Origin: Ifrita kowaldi
Lineage: Eukaryota > Chordata > Aves > Passeriformes > Cinclosomatidae
Length of the DNA stretch: 64,000 nucleotides
Direction: 5' to 3'
Assembly (NCBI GenBank): GCA_013398055.1
Contig: VZRS01009476.1
Coordinates: 1,536 to 65,535, forward strand
Shown here piece after piece: positions 1 to 12,900 of this stretch. The first letter of the stretch is position 1. Each line of letters begins with the position of its first letter. The notes beneath the pieces were generated by a model. It worked only from the letters and a program-made list of their open reading frames with translations, had not been told where the DNA came from and made no database searches. Made by a program: the position numbers and the translations under genes.

Positions 1-700
1 CCCGGACCCGCTCCCGGGATTGATCCCGGACCTGATCCTGGACTCGATCCTGGATTCGATCCCGGACCCAATCCCGGCCTGGATCTTCTCCCGACGCAGC
101 TCTGGGCCCCCGTCCGCCCCGCCCAATGTACCCCCGGGCGCATTATCGGGGCCGCCAAGGGCAGCCCCCACAGCCGGGCGCCGGCGTGGCCGAGGCGCTG
201 CCCTGAGGTCCTTCAGAGAGTGGGGTTTATCCAGAAATACCCAATGTGTCCCTCAATATCATCTGTCCGAACTGAGGGCAGGGTGGTTTATCCAGGTGAA
301 TTGAGGTTATTCCCCCACAGAGCTCCAAAGGTACTGCTCGGAGCGCTCCTGCCGCTGTCCCGAGGGGACCGGGGTCTGTCCCCTCCCGAGGAAGGGTCAC
401 ATTCCCAAGGTCACCCTTCCCGACCACCTGCCCTCTTTCCTTGGGAAACAGCTCGGTTTCACCCCGCACAATGTGTTTTAAAAGAGATAAACCCATAAAT
501 ACTTGTTTCCCCCCAATTTCGCTATTTACAGCTCCAGCCAGGATGCTCACGGTGAGCTTTTTCGGGTCTATCTGTCTTGGGGAGTCATTTCCCGAGCCTT
601 GGTAGCAGCTGTGTGTGTCTGGAGATGGAGGGACAGCTCCGAACGTCTGTAAATCTGGCATCACCCTCCATGCCGTCAGTAAAAATATTACACATTGGAA
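1..700. other. CpG-rich, GC-rich left edge
   Basis: The first ~240 bases are strongly GC-rich with many CpG dinucleotides; GC content falls gradually to ~700. This is the composition of a CpG-island promoter edge, but I see no recognisable first exon. A short ATG (543-545) followed by a GTGAGC donor at 552 exists but cannot be tied to a known gene. It may be the flank of a gene lying to the left of the window. Confidence 0.45.
11..85. repeat. 12-bp minisatellite, about six degenerate units
   Basis: Six successive 12-base units can be read from 11 (11-22, 23-34, 35-46, 47-58, 59-70, 71-82), with a consensus close to ATCCCGGACCTG; units differ by 1-4 substitutions. The period is a multiple of three, so one forward frame reads as a four-residue repeat of the I-P/L-D-x type. 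This is a by-product of the period and not evidence of coding. The array may extend left beyond the window. Confidence 0.8.
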
Positions 701-3700
701 TTTCCTCTGTTCAGTTGAGATTGTGTTTTCTCACTGCTGCCTTCAGCTCTGACCCGTTGGGGTTTGCTCATTTGTTTGTTTTGCTGGGTTTTTAATGGGT
801 AGTGGAAGAGCATGCACGTGCTAAGAGTATTAAACATGCAAGTGCAAAGGCCAGATCCTTCTTATCATAATTGTAATAATTACATTGATAAGCCTACATG
901 CAAGTGATGCGTGGAGCTGTATAAATCAGGTTAAAGTACAACCCCCAGTGAGAGTGGTGCTGTATACATTTGGCAATGTCCTCAAAGCCCCAAGTGTTCA
1001 TACTTGTATCCAAATAGAGTAAAGCCGGTTGCAAATAATGTTTATATTTTAATTAAACTGCAGAAAGGCAAGACAATTTCATCCTGACTATAGGCAGTAA
1101 TCTCGCCCGCGGATGGTGAGCAGATCTATTTATTCAGTGGAAATAAATTTGTTCTATGAGAATGGAATTTTGTATTAAAAGAGATAATTTTTGGCTTACG
1201 TTGAGTTATTTTTCTTTCCTTGCGTAGGAAACTTCCTTCCCCTTGTGTACCGAGATGATTTGGGGATGATTTGCTCTGGAAGTGTTGACAATGTCTAAGT
1301 GTGATGTCTAAAGGGTGTCTTGATGACTTATTTTGCTTTTTTCATTGTGTCGAGCTGAGGCTGAGTGGGAGGCAGCTTTCCTTTCCACTGCAGGAAGCAA
1401 AAGTTGTTCCATCATCTCTGACCTGCAGTGGGTGACTCTTTGCATGCTCCAACCCGGGTTCCTCCTAATTAATAGGGAGTGTTAATGATAATTCTGGTTT
1501 TATGAGCAGTAGCATTGGTAGCATTAATGCTGCTGGGAAGGAATCAAATAAAGTCAAATGATCTGCAGTTTCACTAGGGCTGTTTGATGGGATGCTGTTT
1601 GAAATAAATATTTTTTTAGCTCATTTCATTTGTTATGCAAGTACCTGGTATCAGCTTGAGCTGTGGAGTGCTGTAGTAAAGCCTTCAGCAAGTGTTTGGT
1701 TTATTCCCTCACTGACCATTGAAATTCTTCCTACAGGTGGAAAAGAACAGCAAGGCCAGGTAAGCCCCAGTCCCAGCCAACAACTGCACACAGGGAAATA
1801 GAAAGGATGATCCTGGTGCTCAATTATTGGTGCTTTTTGTATTTCCTGGATGTTGTCGTTGATGTCACCATCACATTGTACCCTGGGTTAGAGGATTTGT
1901 TTGGAAATGGCTTCATGGAGCTCTTGAGTGTATCAACAGCTGTAGAAAGATGTTAAATGTTATGGTATAAATAATCTGAATTTTGGAAAGCCTGTTGCCT
2001 GCTGCTCTGGTTAGATGGTTATTGGAGAGTGGGAATCTCATTCCTTAGGAGATTCAGAGAACATGAGTTAAGCTGTGGCAGCTCAAGATTTTGTCAGTGA
2101 CCTTTCCAGACAAAACCACCTTTGAGTGTGGCAACACAGCTGATTTGGTTTTTAGCTAGAAATGTGTGGTTTTGTCCAACTTGTGTTCTCTCTGTGAGCT
2201 TTGAGAACACCAGGAGGGAAAGGTCTCTCCAAAATGTGAGGCTGCATTTCTGAAGCACTCGGGTGTGCCAGCAGCACTTGATGAGCTCTGTGCTGCTTCC
2301 ACTTGCTTCAAGTGCTCACTTCACACAAAAAAAGATGTGATGGTTTGGGTTTGGGTTTAGGTTTAAGAGAAATGCTCATGTGAAGAAAAGTGTGTAGAAT
2401 TTGGCCTTAAGTGTGGGAGTTCATTGCTCAGGACATTACTCAACCACGGGGTGTGACTTCTGGCAGCACTCCAGCCACTCCGGTGTGAACTTGTTGCAGG
2501 ATTGCCCTTCTTCTAAAGGCATTTGCTTTTACAGCATGGATTTGTGGACACTCGGAAATCAGGCTGCTGTGTGCTGCATATTTCTATTTTCTGAGCTTTT
2601 CCAAGGCTTGGTTTTCAATCTGTAGCTGAGTTTCTCAGTGAATTTATGTATGTATGTATTTATGTGTGGGTTGCACAGTACAACACAGTTGTTCTCTGTG
2701 GAAGAAATGCAGATCCACCCAGGATGTAGCTCACAACAGCTCTTTGTACAAAAATTCCTATTTTTTAATTCTGATGTGAATGGAAATACATCTTTTTTTT
2801 CAAGTTCTTGAAGTATTTCAGGTTTGATTGGGCAGTGGAAGAATTGGAATGTGCTTGGAACAAACCATTGAGTGGGAATGGACTGGAGACCCAATTCTGC
2901 TCCCTTGGAAGCCAGTGTTGAAACACCACATTATGCTCAGTTTTAGTCAACAGACTTGAATGAAGAGCAAAATCTGATCTCAGAAAAATACAACATCCAT
3001 TAAGTAGATTCATGTATTTTGAGACAAGTACTCCATGGGACTGTTTCAGAATAAAATAAGTGGTGGCACAGAGATAATGGGTTTGCCATCAATTCAGTAA
3101 TTTTTCTGATTGACCTCAATTACAAATTAACCGAACAATCTTTAAGGCTTTTGATTTTAAAATAAGAATATTTGCATCAAGACAAATTAGTTTAGACCTA
3201 ATGTCATTGGTGACCAAGAAGATTATTAATGTAACAATTGCAAAGTATTTGGAAATACTTTATTAGTATTATCTTTTTCTTTGAGGCCAAGAATAATGAA
3301 GCTCCCTTCCAACCCAGGCCATCCTGTGATTCTATGATTGACAGGCACTGACAACTGTGTTTCATACAACTTCTTTAAAATGTCTTTTCCTTGAGCCTTA
3401 TGGCTTCCCAGTTGTAAAATTCTGTCATTATCTCACTTTTGTTCAGGTTGTTGGGGAGTTTGGGGGGTTTCCGTGAAAGCATTGACTTTGCTGCACATGC
3501 AGTTCCCCAGGAGTGCTGGGGTGACATTTGTAGGTTATTTTTGATTCCTGTGAAAGTATTTGGAAACACTTCCCTGTGGCGGCATTTCAATTGGTTAATA
3601 TTGTGGTGGTTTTCAGAATGGATCATTTTTATGGGAAAATGAGAGGAAAAGGCTCAAAGAGTAGAGCTATAGGAATTCTCTTCCCGCATTCATGCTGGGT

Positions 3701-6700
3701 GGTCTCTGTAGGGTGGATGGTGCATCAATCCTGATATTTCTGAATGTTAAGGACGATAATCTGAAGTGGGGGTTATTTTTAGGCATTATTTAGAGGTGTG
3801 GACATGCAACACTCAGCTGTTGGATGCCTTAAAAAGAACAGATACTAAAAAAGGGCAGAACACAATATAAAATATTCGTGACCAAGTCCTATGTCGTATC
3901 CTGAATCTTTAATGTCCATTTACTTTTCCTAACATCTTTATTTTTCCACTAGAATTTTTCTAAATCTCTCAAGAATATCCTGTATATTCTATGCATCCTG
4001 AAGAGATATTTCAGGTTAGCCAAGGACTGACTCTCTCTGTACTTGGGAATTCCACCAAATGTCACTGCCTGTGGAGGAATATCCTGTCCATGGCATGTGG
4101 CACAGCAATTTGGCTTGTCCTTGGAGCACGGTGCCAGGGAGGGAGGTTCTCTGCAGCGATGAGATTTTGCAGCAGGGCTTGAATGACTCCAAGCAGGAAT
4201 TCCTGAATTGTGATAAATCACTATTGGAATGGAAAAGACTTCATTTGTGCTGCTGCTTCTGGTGGCACTGCCATCCCTTCTGGTGCTGGCGGCACCTGGC
4301 ACCATTCCTGAGGAGGGACTCCTGTAACAGTTACTCTAAAAAAAGACCACCAACCAACCAAAAAAAAAGCTGAAGAAAAGTTTGGGAGTCTTTATCCAAC
4401 AGGAACCATCTTATCTGAAATTCATCACTTTCCCCAGATGTTACAGTGGCATTAATATACTGCTTATGGGGCTTTTATGCATTTTTTTCTTGCTTTCCTT
4501 TGCTTTTCCAGAGACAGTAGCTGGTTTAAACATTAAAGAATTATAGTAATGTATTTGTTGATATTTTTTTCAGGCTCTACTTGTTTAAAACCAAGTCAGT
4601 CCCAACAGTAACTGTCCTAAACTGAGTTTTCTAGAAAGATACATAAATTTTTGGGTTTGTACTCGGTCTCTAAGTTATTTTGTATGTATAAATATATATA
4701 TAAAATGTCCATTATCTGAATAACCCTTGAACCAAAGTTTGTCATTGAACTTTGGAGGCTTTGGCTTTGAAAATCAAAGTTAATTAATGGTTTGGGGTTT
4801 GTTCTGTGATTGTTTGGTTTGATTTTATCAGGAGTATGACCAGAGAGAGGGAAGAAATGCAATGTGAAAATTCTCAACAAACTGTGCTTTTAATAGGACT
4901 TAAAATTTAATTCTTGTGCTTATTTTCTTTGGAGAGTGAAGGAGCACTGCTCCAAAGAGCACAGGAATTGCCACTCAGAGCTGAAATGTGTTCACTCTGC
5001 TGTGTCCTGAGAGTGCCCAGCATGGTCTGACTCGAAGGGAGATGCTAGAAATTCCCATTAGTGAGATTTCAGGGTTGGATGGGACCAGTTAATCCACTCC
5101 ACCTGAGAAATCCAGTCCTTGGGGTCCTGCACCACTGGAGGTACTGGCCCAGCGTGCACAGGGAGCACTTAGAAAACTCATGTTTAGTGTTTTGGTGAAA
5201 AATGAGCTTCACAAAAATTAGGCATTGGTAATGGATGCTGGCCAGTTAAGTTTGTCTGTCTTTTTTAGGGAACACATCCAGGTTTCTCTAGTGCTGTTAA
5301 ACTGCAAGAGCAGGACTGATCTGTTGTCCCCAAAGCACTGCTGGAATAGATTTGTAGCTAAATGCATTCTTCTTAATCAGAGAGACATTTCCTGTGGCAT
5401 CACTTCTGTTATGTTTTCTTGCAGTGTCCCAAAAACCTGGCTGCTTTGGAAAGTGGATAGTATTGGCAAGCAAAGAAATATGGCAAGTAAAAGTCTTTTT
5501 TAGATCCAGTTGATGTCAGTGTTTTCTTCAAAGAAAGGGCAAGTCACAGCCCTGAGGGGTCCTGAGGAGGAGTAAAGGCACTGATTGAGGCAAAGATTTG
5601 TTGTTCAGTCTGTGCTTAATTTTCCCCTTCAGTTTTAAACCAACAAAGAATTGTGGATGGATCTAATTTATATAGAAAATATATATATGTATTCCTCCTG
5701 TTGGCAGTGGGGGGCTGTGACTACAGCCAGGGAGGCTGATGGAAAGAATGGCAATTGTTAAACTGTGACAAGTGGGAATTTTGCCAAGGCTGACAGTGAG
5801 AATGGCACCTGAAAGTCAAGTGCCTCTCGCTGGCTTAGAGACAGCCGATAACTACATGAAATTCTTGTTGAAAACCCTTGTTTTAGAGCAGGTAACAAAT
5901 AGAACCCAGACCCTATTTTTCCTGCTTTTCACCCAAGCTCTCAACAGCCTGCAGGTTGCTGGCATTCCCAGAATTGCTTTTTCCTGTCTGCATGCACAGG
6001 TCCTCCTTGGGCTGAGGACACACCCTGACCCCTCTGCTTGTGCCTGGAGTGGAGACCAGCTGAAAACACAGTTCTCTCTGTTGGGTTTTTCTGTAGAGTG
6101 GTGTATTGCACCTCAAGACTTCCCTCTGCCCCGCCTGGAGTGCCCACAGCTTGCTGGCAGCCTCGCCAGGTTGGCCGTGGTGGTGTCACAGGCTTTGCCA
6201 GCCCCTCTGAGCCAACCAGAGTCTGTCCAAGCCTTCAGAGCACAAAGCCCTGATAAGAAGGATCTCTAACACGTACGCTTCAGGGATAAGGAGGAGATGT
6301 TCCTAAAATTAGTTGCTGTCAGCTCCAAGCAGGAGTGAGTGCCTCGCGTGTCACAGAAACGCTGAGTACGTGCAGAATATACTGTGTGTGTATCTAAGTA
6401 TGTACCTATAATTACACTATTAACGTGTAAAATTCAATCTTTGCAAACTTCTGGGAGATTCAGGCTTGCTTTGGACTGTAATTAAAATATGGGCATTTTG
6501 GTTAAAAATAGCTCCTTTCCGACCTACATTCCCGATGTAGGTCAGTGGAGGCACTTCTCAGACGTATTAGCATTTTGGACACTTAATCTTAGCAGCATAT
6601 TGCATCTCCTAGAATAGGTTAGGAGAGGCAAGGCAGGAGGAATTGCTGCATCTCGAGTCACCCAGAGAGGATGCCAAGTTTCTCAGGCACCAGAGAGGCA

Positions 6701-6834
6701 GAATAATGAGGATTATATTTAATTCGGGCTGCAGAGGCAACCGTGGGGTGTTGAGCAGAGGCAGCTCAGATCATCTTGTCTCTGTGGGGGAGGGAGAATT
6801 TATAACTCTAGCTCGCTCCAAAGCAAGCTGTGTG
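701..6834. other. Non-coding, no recognisable gene
   Basis: AT-rich single-copy-looking sequence. Open frames are short and do not resemble any family I know. Two short stretches have good splice-site context on both sides: 1737-1759 (CTACAG acceptor, GTAAGC donor) and 5425-5486 (TTCTTGCAG acceptor, GTAAAA donor). They are discussed as a speculative exon chain in the findings. A short TATG simple repeat lies near 2644-2664. Confidence 0.5.
3301..3340 (+). mobile_element. CR1-type LINE, 3'-end fragment
   Basis: The stretch reads as the last bases of a chicken-repeat-1 LINE in forward orientation: CTCCCTTCCAACCCAGGCC, then a terminal ATTCTATGATT motif typical of the CR1 3' end. Only about 40 bases remain, so the subfamily cannot be told. 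Confidence 0.65.
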
Positions 6835-6995
6835 TGCATTTGTGTGTATATAGATATTTATATATATGTATATACAAATCTGGATGTGTATATAACACCC
6901 TGTGTATATATGTATGTATGTATATGCCTACAGTGTACAATATGTGTATCTATAGAAATGTATACATTTATATGAATTTATATTTCTCTATATAA
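6835..6995. repeat. AT-rich TATA/TGTA simple repeat
   Basis: Imperfect alternation of TGTGTATA, TATATATG and TATGTATG units over ~160 bases, with interruptions. This is a low-complexity microsatellite region with no coding value. Confidence 0.8.
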
Positions 6996-9900
6996 ATAGT
7001 CATGCAGCTGTGGGAAACCACATTTCCACAGCGTGTCCTTTTCTGTAACAGCCCCCCCCCAAAAAAGCTGCTTCCATTAATGTCATATTGCACAAATGTC
7101 TTAAATTTTCTTTTCTGTTTAGAAAGGAGTGGTGCTTAGTGGCTGAGCACAAGCCTGGAAGGTTTTTACTCTTCCAGAGGACTTCCAGTAAATCATGAGT
7201 TGCTCCACAGCTCTTCCACATTTGTGAGATAAAGTGGTGGCCAAAATGACTCAGGGCTGGTTTTACAGGCAAAGGAAAGGGTTGTTGACTGTGCACTGGA
7301 AACTTCTGTCATGCTCTCAGAGTTTTGATGGTGAAATATCTGCACTGATAATTACTCCGGTTGCTGTTAATTTCCCAGCTATTGGCTTGAACAGGGGGAA
7401 AAAAGATGAATTTCCTGCTCTAAAGTAAGTTATCTGAAGTCTGATTATGTTGCCTCAGTGATGTATGGATTTCCATTTAGGGTCAGGATGTTGGGCTGTA
7501 AATCAAGAATCTGAGCTCAGTGAACATCTAGTTTGGGATGTGTCTTTATGTTCTAACTGATTTTAAATAATTTCGATTCATTACCAGAACAAGCTATACC
7601 TTAATTCATAATAAGCTCAAAGAATTTCTCATTCATATCAGGGTGAATTTTGCACTTGACTTCGGTGGGGTTGAATGAGGTCAGAGCGTTTCGTTCAGCA
7701 CTGGCATAAAAACAATCTTGTAGTTGTGCAACTATTAATTAAAATTGTAATTTTGTAATAAAAGCAGCCTAAAAATGATTGCTAGTTATGTATTCTATGA
7801 CTAGAACACCTTTCTATGGATGTATTGGACATCGGTTTTGATTTTGTGTTGCTGATCCTTACTCTGAGTTTGGCCCCGAGCAGAGCCAGAAGCGGCTCAG
7901 CCCCTGGAATAACAGACCATAACGCGCTGCATTGGAAAGGAAAAGCTGCAAAGTAATGATCCCTCAGCATTCCTTAAGCTGTGTGCCCGGGAGTGGTGGC
8001 TGATTGCTGAATTGCCACATGCATTGTGCAAATATTCCAAGAAATGTAGGTCACGGTAGCGTGGGCTTGTCACGGGGATTTTGGCTCCCTGTGGCAGAGC
8101 CTGTGTCCAGTGCTGCAGAAGAATGTCCTTGTGCCTCCACCCTGACCATTCCCAGGCTGTCCTGGCCCTTGGAGCAGGGTGGAAATGTCCTGCTGCCCTT
8201 CTGCCACAGTTTGGAAGCTGGGATGTGGTTAGGAAAGAAAAAAGGGAGAATGGATTATTCCTTCCTAAGTCCTTCGCTTCCTTTAGGGGAGAAGACAGAC
8301 AAACAAAATCATCATGGAAATCAAAACAAACACCCAGAACATATGACATTGAGTGAAATGTTTCTCCTGAGCTCCTGGATTGTGCTTTGCGTTATTTCAT
8401 CTGGGGGAAATCAGCACTTTATAGGAAAGTGCTTTCCAATCTCTTTTGCATAAATGTTACAGTGAAACTTCTGTGATGTATAGCTGCCTGTTCAAGAAAA
8501 TGGGTCATTTCCATACAAATGTCATATTTCTATGCAGAAAATATGCTGAATTCATACCCTATCTTCTAGTTAAAGCAATCCCTTTGCTGGTTTTGTGATT
8601 TCAGCATATTTGCCTGACTGGAGACGACCAGAAGAGGAGCAGAAAAAATGATTATTTTTTAATTAACTTATGCAGGCCTAATGTCAGACTAAGCACTTGA
8701 GTGGCAGTGTCTCTGGGGCACGCACAGGAATATCATCCTCCAATGGCTGATTTGTCTTTTGAGCAAGAAGCATCAGACTTTGAGCAGAGTGAATCACAAA
8801 GCTCAGAGAGCTGCTGCTTTGCTGAGAGCCTGGAGACTTGGGGAAAGAAGTTTTTCTGATGTCACTGTTAAAGAAAATGCCTGGATGTCTGTGTGCTCAG
8901 GGGAGCAGCCATTCACACAAGGAACCCACAGGCTGGAGCCAGCAGAGGAGTGATGAGGTCTGCAAATCTCCTCGTACTCTGCAGCAATCTCTTCCTCACA
9001 GGATGAATTTTCATCTAAAATGAACCAGGGCTCCTGGCACTGCTGCTCTAAAGAAACAACAAACCCACCCTGCCTCTGGAAAGTTGAATTTGGCCGTGCC
9101 ACTTTATACTTGGGAAAGGAGCAGTGGATTTTAGGATCGGAGTTACAAACCAAATGGATGCTAGGGATGGGCAACCAAAGAAATGCTGTGACCTAAAGCC
9201 TGTAGGTGCCTGCTGTAAATCCTTGGAGGTCCACTGCTCCCAGCACAGCAGTGCTGCTGTCCCTGTGCTGCTGAGGTGACTCCAGATGTTCGGTACCTGC
9301 TGCTGGAGCTTTCTAAACAGCTGCTAGAATTTCTTTAAATAATTAAGATGAATCTGCCCAACTTCTCAGCTCGTGTGAGCTGGCTTCCCCCAGCAAAGTT
9401 CTTGGGCTGCTTTACTCTGTAGGAGGCATTTTTCTCCCTTTCACCCACGGGAATGCAAAGAGGTCACTGCTGTGGGATGGCCTTTGGTGGCACCAGTGTC
9501 CTCAGGCCCCTGGACAGGCTGTTAATTCACAAGAGGTATTCAAGCTCCTCTTCCACCCCTGCACGAGCTTCTACACCCACTAAAAACACCTACACTAAAA
9601 GCTGCTCCTGTACTTGTGTGCTGGAAAAAAAATCCCTAAGGAAATCTCCCTTTACCAAATCCTGCTTAAACCAAATAAAGATATTTCACAGTAATAATAA
9701 GGATAAAGCTCTATATAACACATTTTATTAATAAATAAGCAGGTATTGACCACCAAGGCTTTGTCTGGAGTATAAGACACAACACAACTCCCAGTTTTTC
9801 CTCTGACAGAGTATTTTCCTTCTCTTCCCTCTGTAAATCATTTTGGTGCAGACTCATCCAACTTTAATGAGATATGATTTGTTCCCAAAGCAGCAAATGG

Positions 9901-12900
9901 GAAAGGAAAGTGATCTTAAGAGGTTTGTGTCTCAAGGAGAGCAAAACATTCCCAGGGAGAGGCCTCTCCCACCCACTAATCCTACCTGGAACTCTGGGCC
10001 ATTGTGTTGTATCTAAACATCCTAAAATTAATTAGAGTTTAACTGGAATGAAACTTCTGTTCCCACTTTCCCGTCTCCATGGGGAAGACAGTGAAAATTT
10101 CTTATCTCATAAAAATATTATGAGTATAATGTGTTATTAAATGTCCAGATTCTCTGTTTAATGGAACTTTGCATATATACCAAAAAAGGGGAAAAGTTTG
10201 TTACTGCTATTTCTTTTCAGAGGAAGGGATTTTAGGAATTAAGTAAAAATTAAACAAACAAGAGATTACATTATTTATATCCAAATAGCAATTAAAATAT
10301 CAAAATACTGCACTATGGTAAAAATCACTGACAAATCTGGATAGAGATGTGTCAGGATTAAGTTTGGAACACTTAAGGCCATGATTAAGTTGCTGAAGAC
10401 TTTTCATCTTCAAAAATTCTTCATGAGAATCTCCACAGAAAATGTCTGCTTTTAATTGGAAAACAAAATCCTCAGCTTGACTTTTAGTATGATTATTTGG
10501 TAGCTGAAAAAAATGTGACTCCTTGAATGTTACTTCAAACAAAAACCTTTTCAAAATTGTTTTCATCTTAAGAAAAACCCCACATTTTTCATCTGAAGAA
10601 AACTCCCTTTTGAAGCATAGAGAAGCTTTCTGAAAATAATAATAATTTAGTAGAAAATATGTTTTTAACAAACCTTTCTACTCATCGAAAGAGTGATTTT
10701 TTTTTTCTCTTTTATCACCAAACTTTTATGTGCTTTGGTTTGTGTCAGTTCTGTCTGTAGGGAAAAAATAGTACAGTGGAAAAAAACCCCACTCAGGCAC
10801 ATGAAGGGTATCATTTTTTTAATTTAAAAGAATATGTTAGTTCTTAACAATATCTTAAACTTCAGTAACTGTTTTAAGGGACAAATAAAAGATGTATCCC
10901 TGCAAGTGTCCAAGGCCAGGTTGGACGGGTCTTGGAGCAACCCGGGATAGTGGAAGGTGTCCCTGCCCATGGCAGGGGTGGGATGGGATGAGCTTTAAGG
11001 TCCTCCTACCCCATACCAGTCTGGGATTCTGTCATATTAAGTATAAACAAAGGAATGAAGTATTGAATGGAAGAATAATTAAAGTATCTGTGGCAAAGGG
11101 CTTAAAATTTTAAAACCCTGTGTTTCCGCTGCCAAAAGTGTGGGTGTAATCAACAGGGGCTTGGGAATGCCTAATCCTTTGGAATTAATATCCAATAATT
11201 TTCTCACTTCAGGTATTACATGAATCCAAATGCAAACTATGACTGAGTCCATGATTTTTGTTGCTGCCACCTTGTCATTACTAAAAGTAATATTTGTAGC
11301 GGATGAATAACTGAGAATAGGAAAGCCCAGAGAAAAATTGCAATTTATTTTTATTTGCAGTGACAGGCAACACTACACTCAAAAACTGTGCTATGTATAA
11401 TCAAATTAATGAAGTAATTGTAAAATTGAATTATTAATTATGGAGAGAATGGGGAAAGAGGCCAAATATGTGTCTTTAGTTGGCACTGTAGCATTCAGCT
11501 GTGTATGGGCAGGTCCTTGACTGGTTGACACCAGAAATAAGATGTTTTTTCTGAAGTTGGACCCTTTTACACATCCTATTTTTTTTTCCACAGGAAAATG
11601 TCACTGCAATATAAGGAGAATAGTCTCAACAGCCTAATTTATATTTATTTTAGCTTTTGTGCCACTACTCTTGTCCTGAATAACCCAATGGTCCTTGAAG
11701 GAGGGCAAACAAACAGGTTTTCATCTGTTTATTTGTGCGTGAACCAAAAAATGTGCAGAGAGGCTGAAACTCTGTGTGTGCCTAGGACAGGGCTGGCAGC
11801 ACGATATTCACGGATAAAGGAATTCTCGCTGGCAATGTCACAGGCTCAGAATGCTCAAATTAGCACCCGGGAAGACAAAGGCTGTGCTGTACACACCTGC
11901 AGCTGTGGGTAAACGAGAGAACAACGGGCATTGTTAAGGTGTTAAAGCACTGAATTTCTGTCTTACCTTCGTTATTGGCTGACTTTCAGTCCCTGTAATT
12001 AATGTGCCTGGAGTGGGTGGATCTCTTTACATTCGCCTGTTTCTTTTCACAGCTTAATCAGAGCATGAGAAAAACTTAAAATTCAGATTCTCTGTGTTTT
12101 CCAAGTTGCCCGGTGCTGTGGCGAGCTGGCAGGAGAGAGCCCAAACACAGATGAACTTCTGGAGATTAATTGAAGTTTGATCCTGAAACTTTCCAGTTAC
12201 TTGTGTTTTGGGCTGGTTTCCAGTTCTTAACTTTGCAGCACCTTGTAATAAGGAAAGAAAACCCCAATATTCAGGAAGTCCCAAACTGTGGAGCCATGCA
12301 GCTGATACCCAGTACATTTCCTAGGAAACCTGGGCCAGGTCCTCAGCATCCTCTGAATAAAGAATTTCTTCCTAATATCAGAAACTGCAAGATCAGCCCT
12401 TGAGTTTCTATGGGTTCATGTGAGTGTAATTTAAAGCAGAATTTACCTCCAGTGGTTTGCTGAAATTAAAAACCAGCATTTTAATTCTTGTTTAAGAGTG
12501 AAAATTGATCACACTCAGCAGCTCAAGACGGGAAATAACAAAAGCTGTTTCTACAGCGGTTTCAGAAACCTGCAGTAGCTCGTACCCCACAGAATTCCAT
12601 CCACAAGTGCACCCTAACAGAAAAAATCAGGCTGGTTTTTAGTGCTCCTGTTTGGCTTTAAGCAGACAGGGAGGATGCTGAGACCAGTCTTGGAATCTGG
12701 TGAAAAGATGCCAAGGATAGGGACATTGTGTTCATATTTAGCAGTGCATGAGATACATCCACATTCCATGGGATCAACTGGCTTGGATTGCCTGGAGCTG
12801 CCTTAATGGAATGAAGACCAGCTATTCTTTTATCCAGACAGAGCTCTTAGAATTCATTGTAACAGCAGTATCAAAACACATTTCTTGTAGTGTTTTACCT

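Noticed and set aside
5060..5160. Possible CR1 fragment in reverse orientation
   Set aside because: GGTTGGATGGGACC resembles CR1, but the following sequence does not carry the usual landmarks.
5772..6269. Open frame of 165 codons
   Set aside because: Residue make-up and lack of any recognised motif suggest chance; several other frames in the same stretch are equally open.
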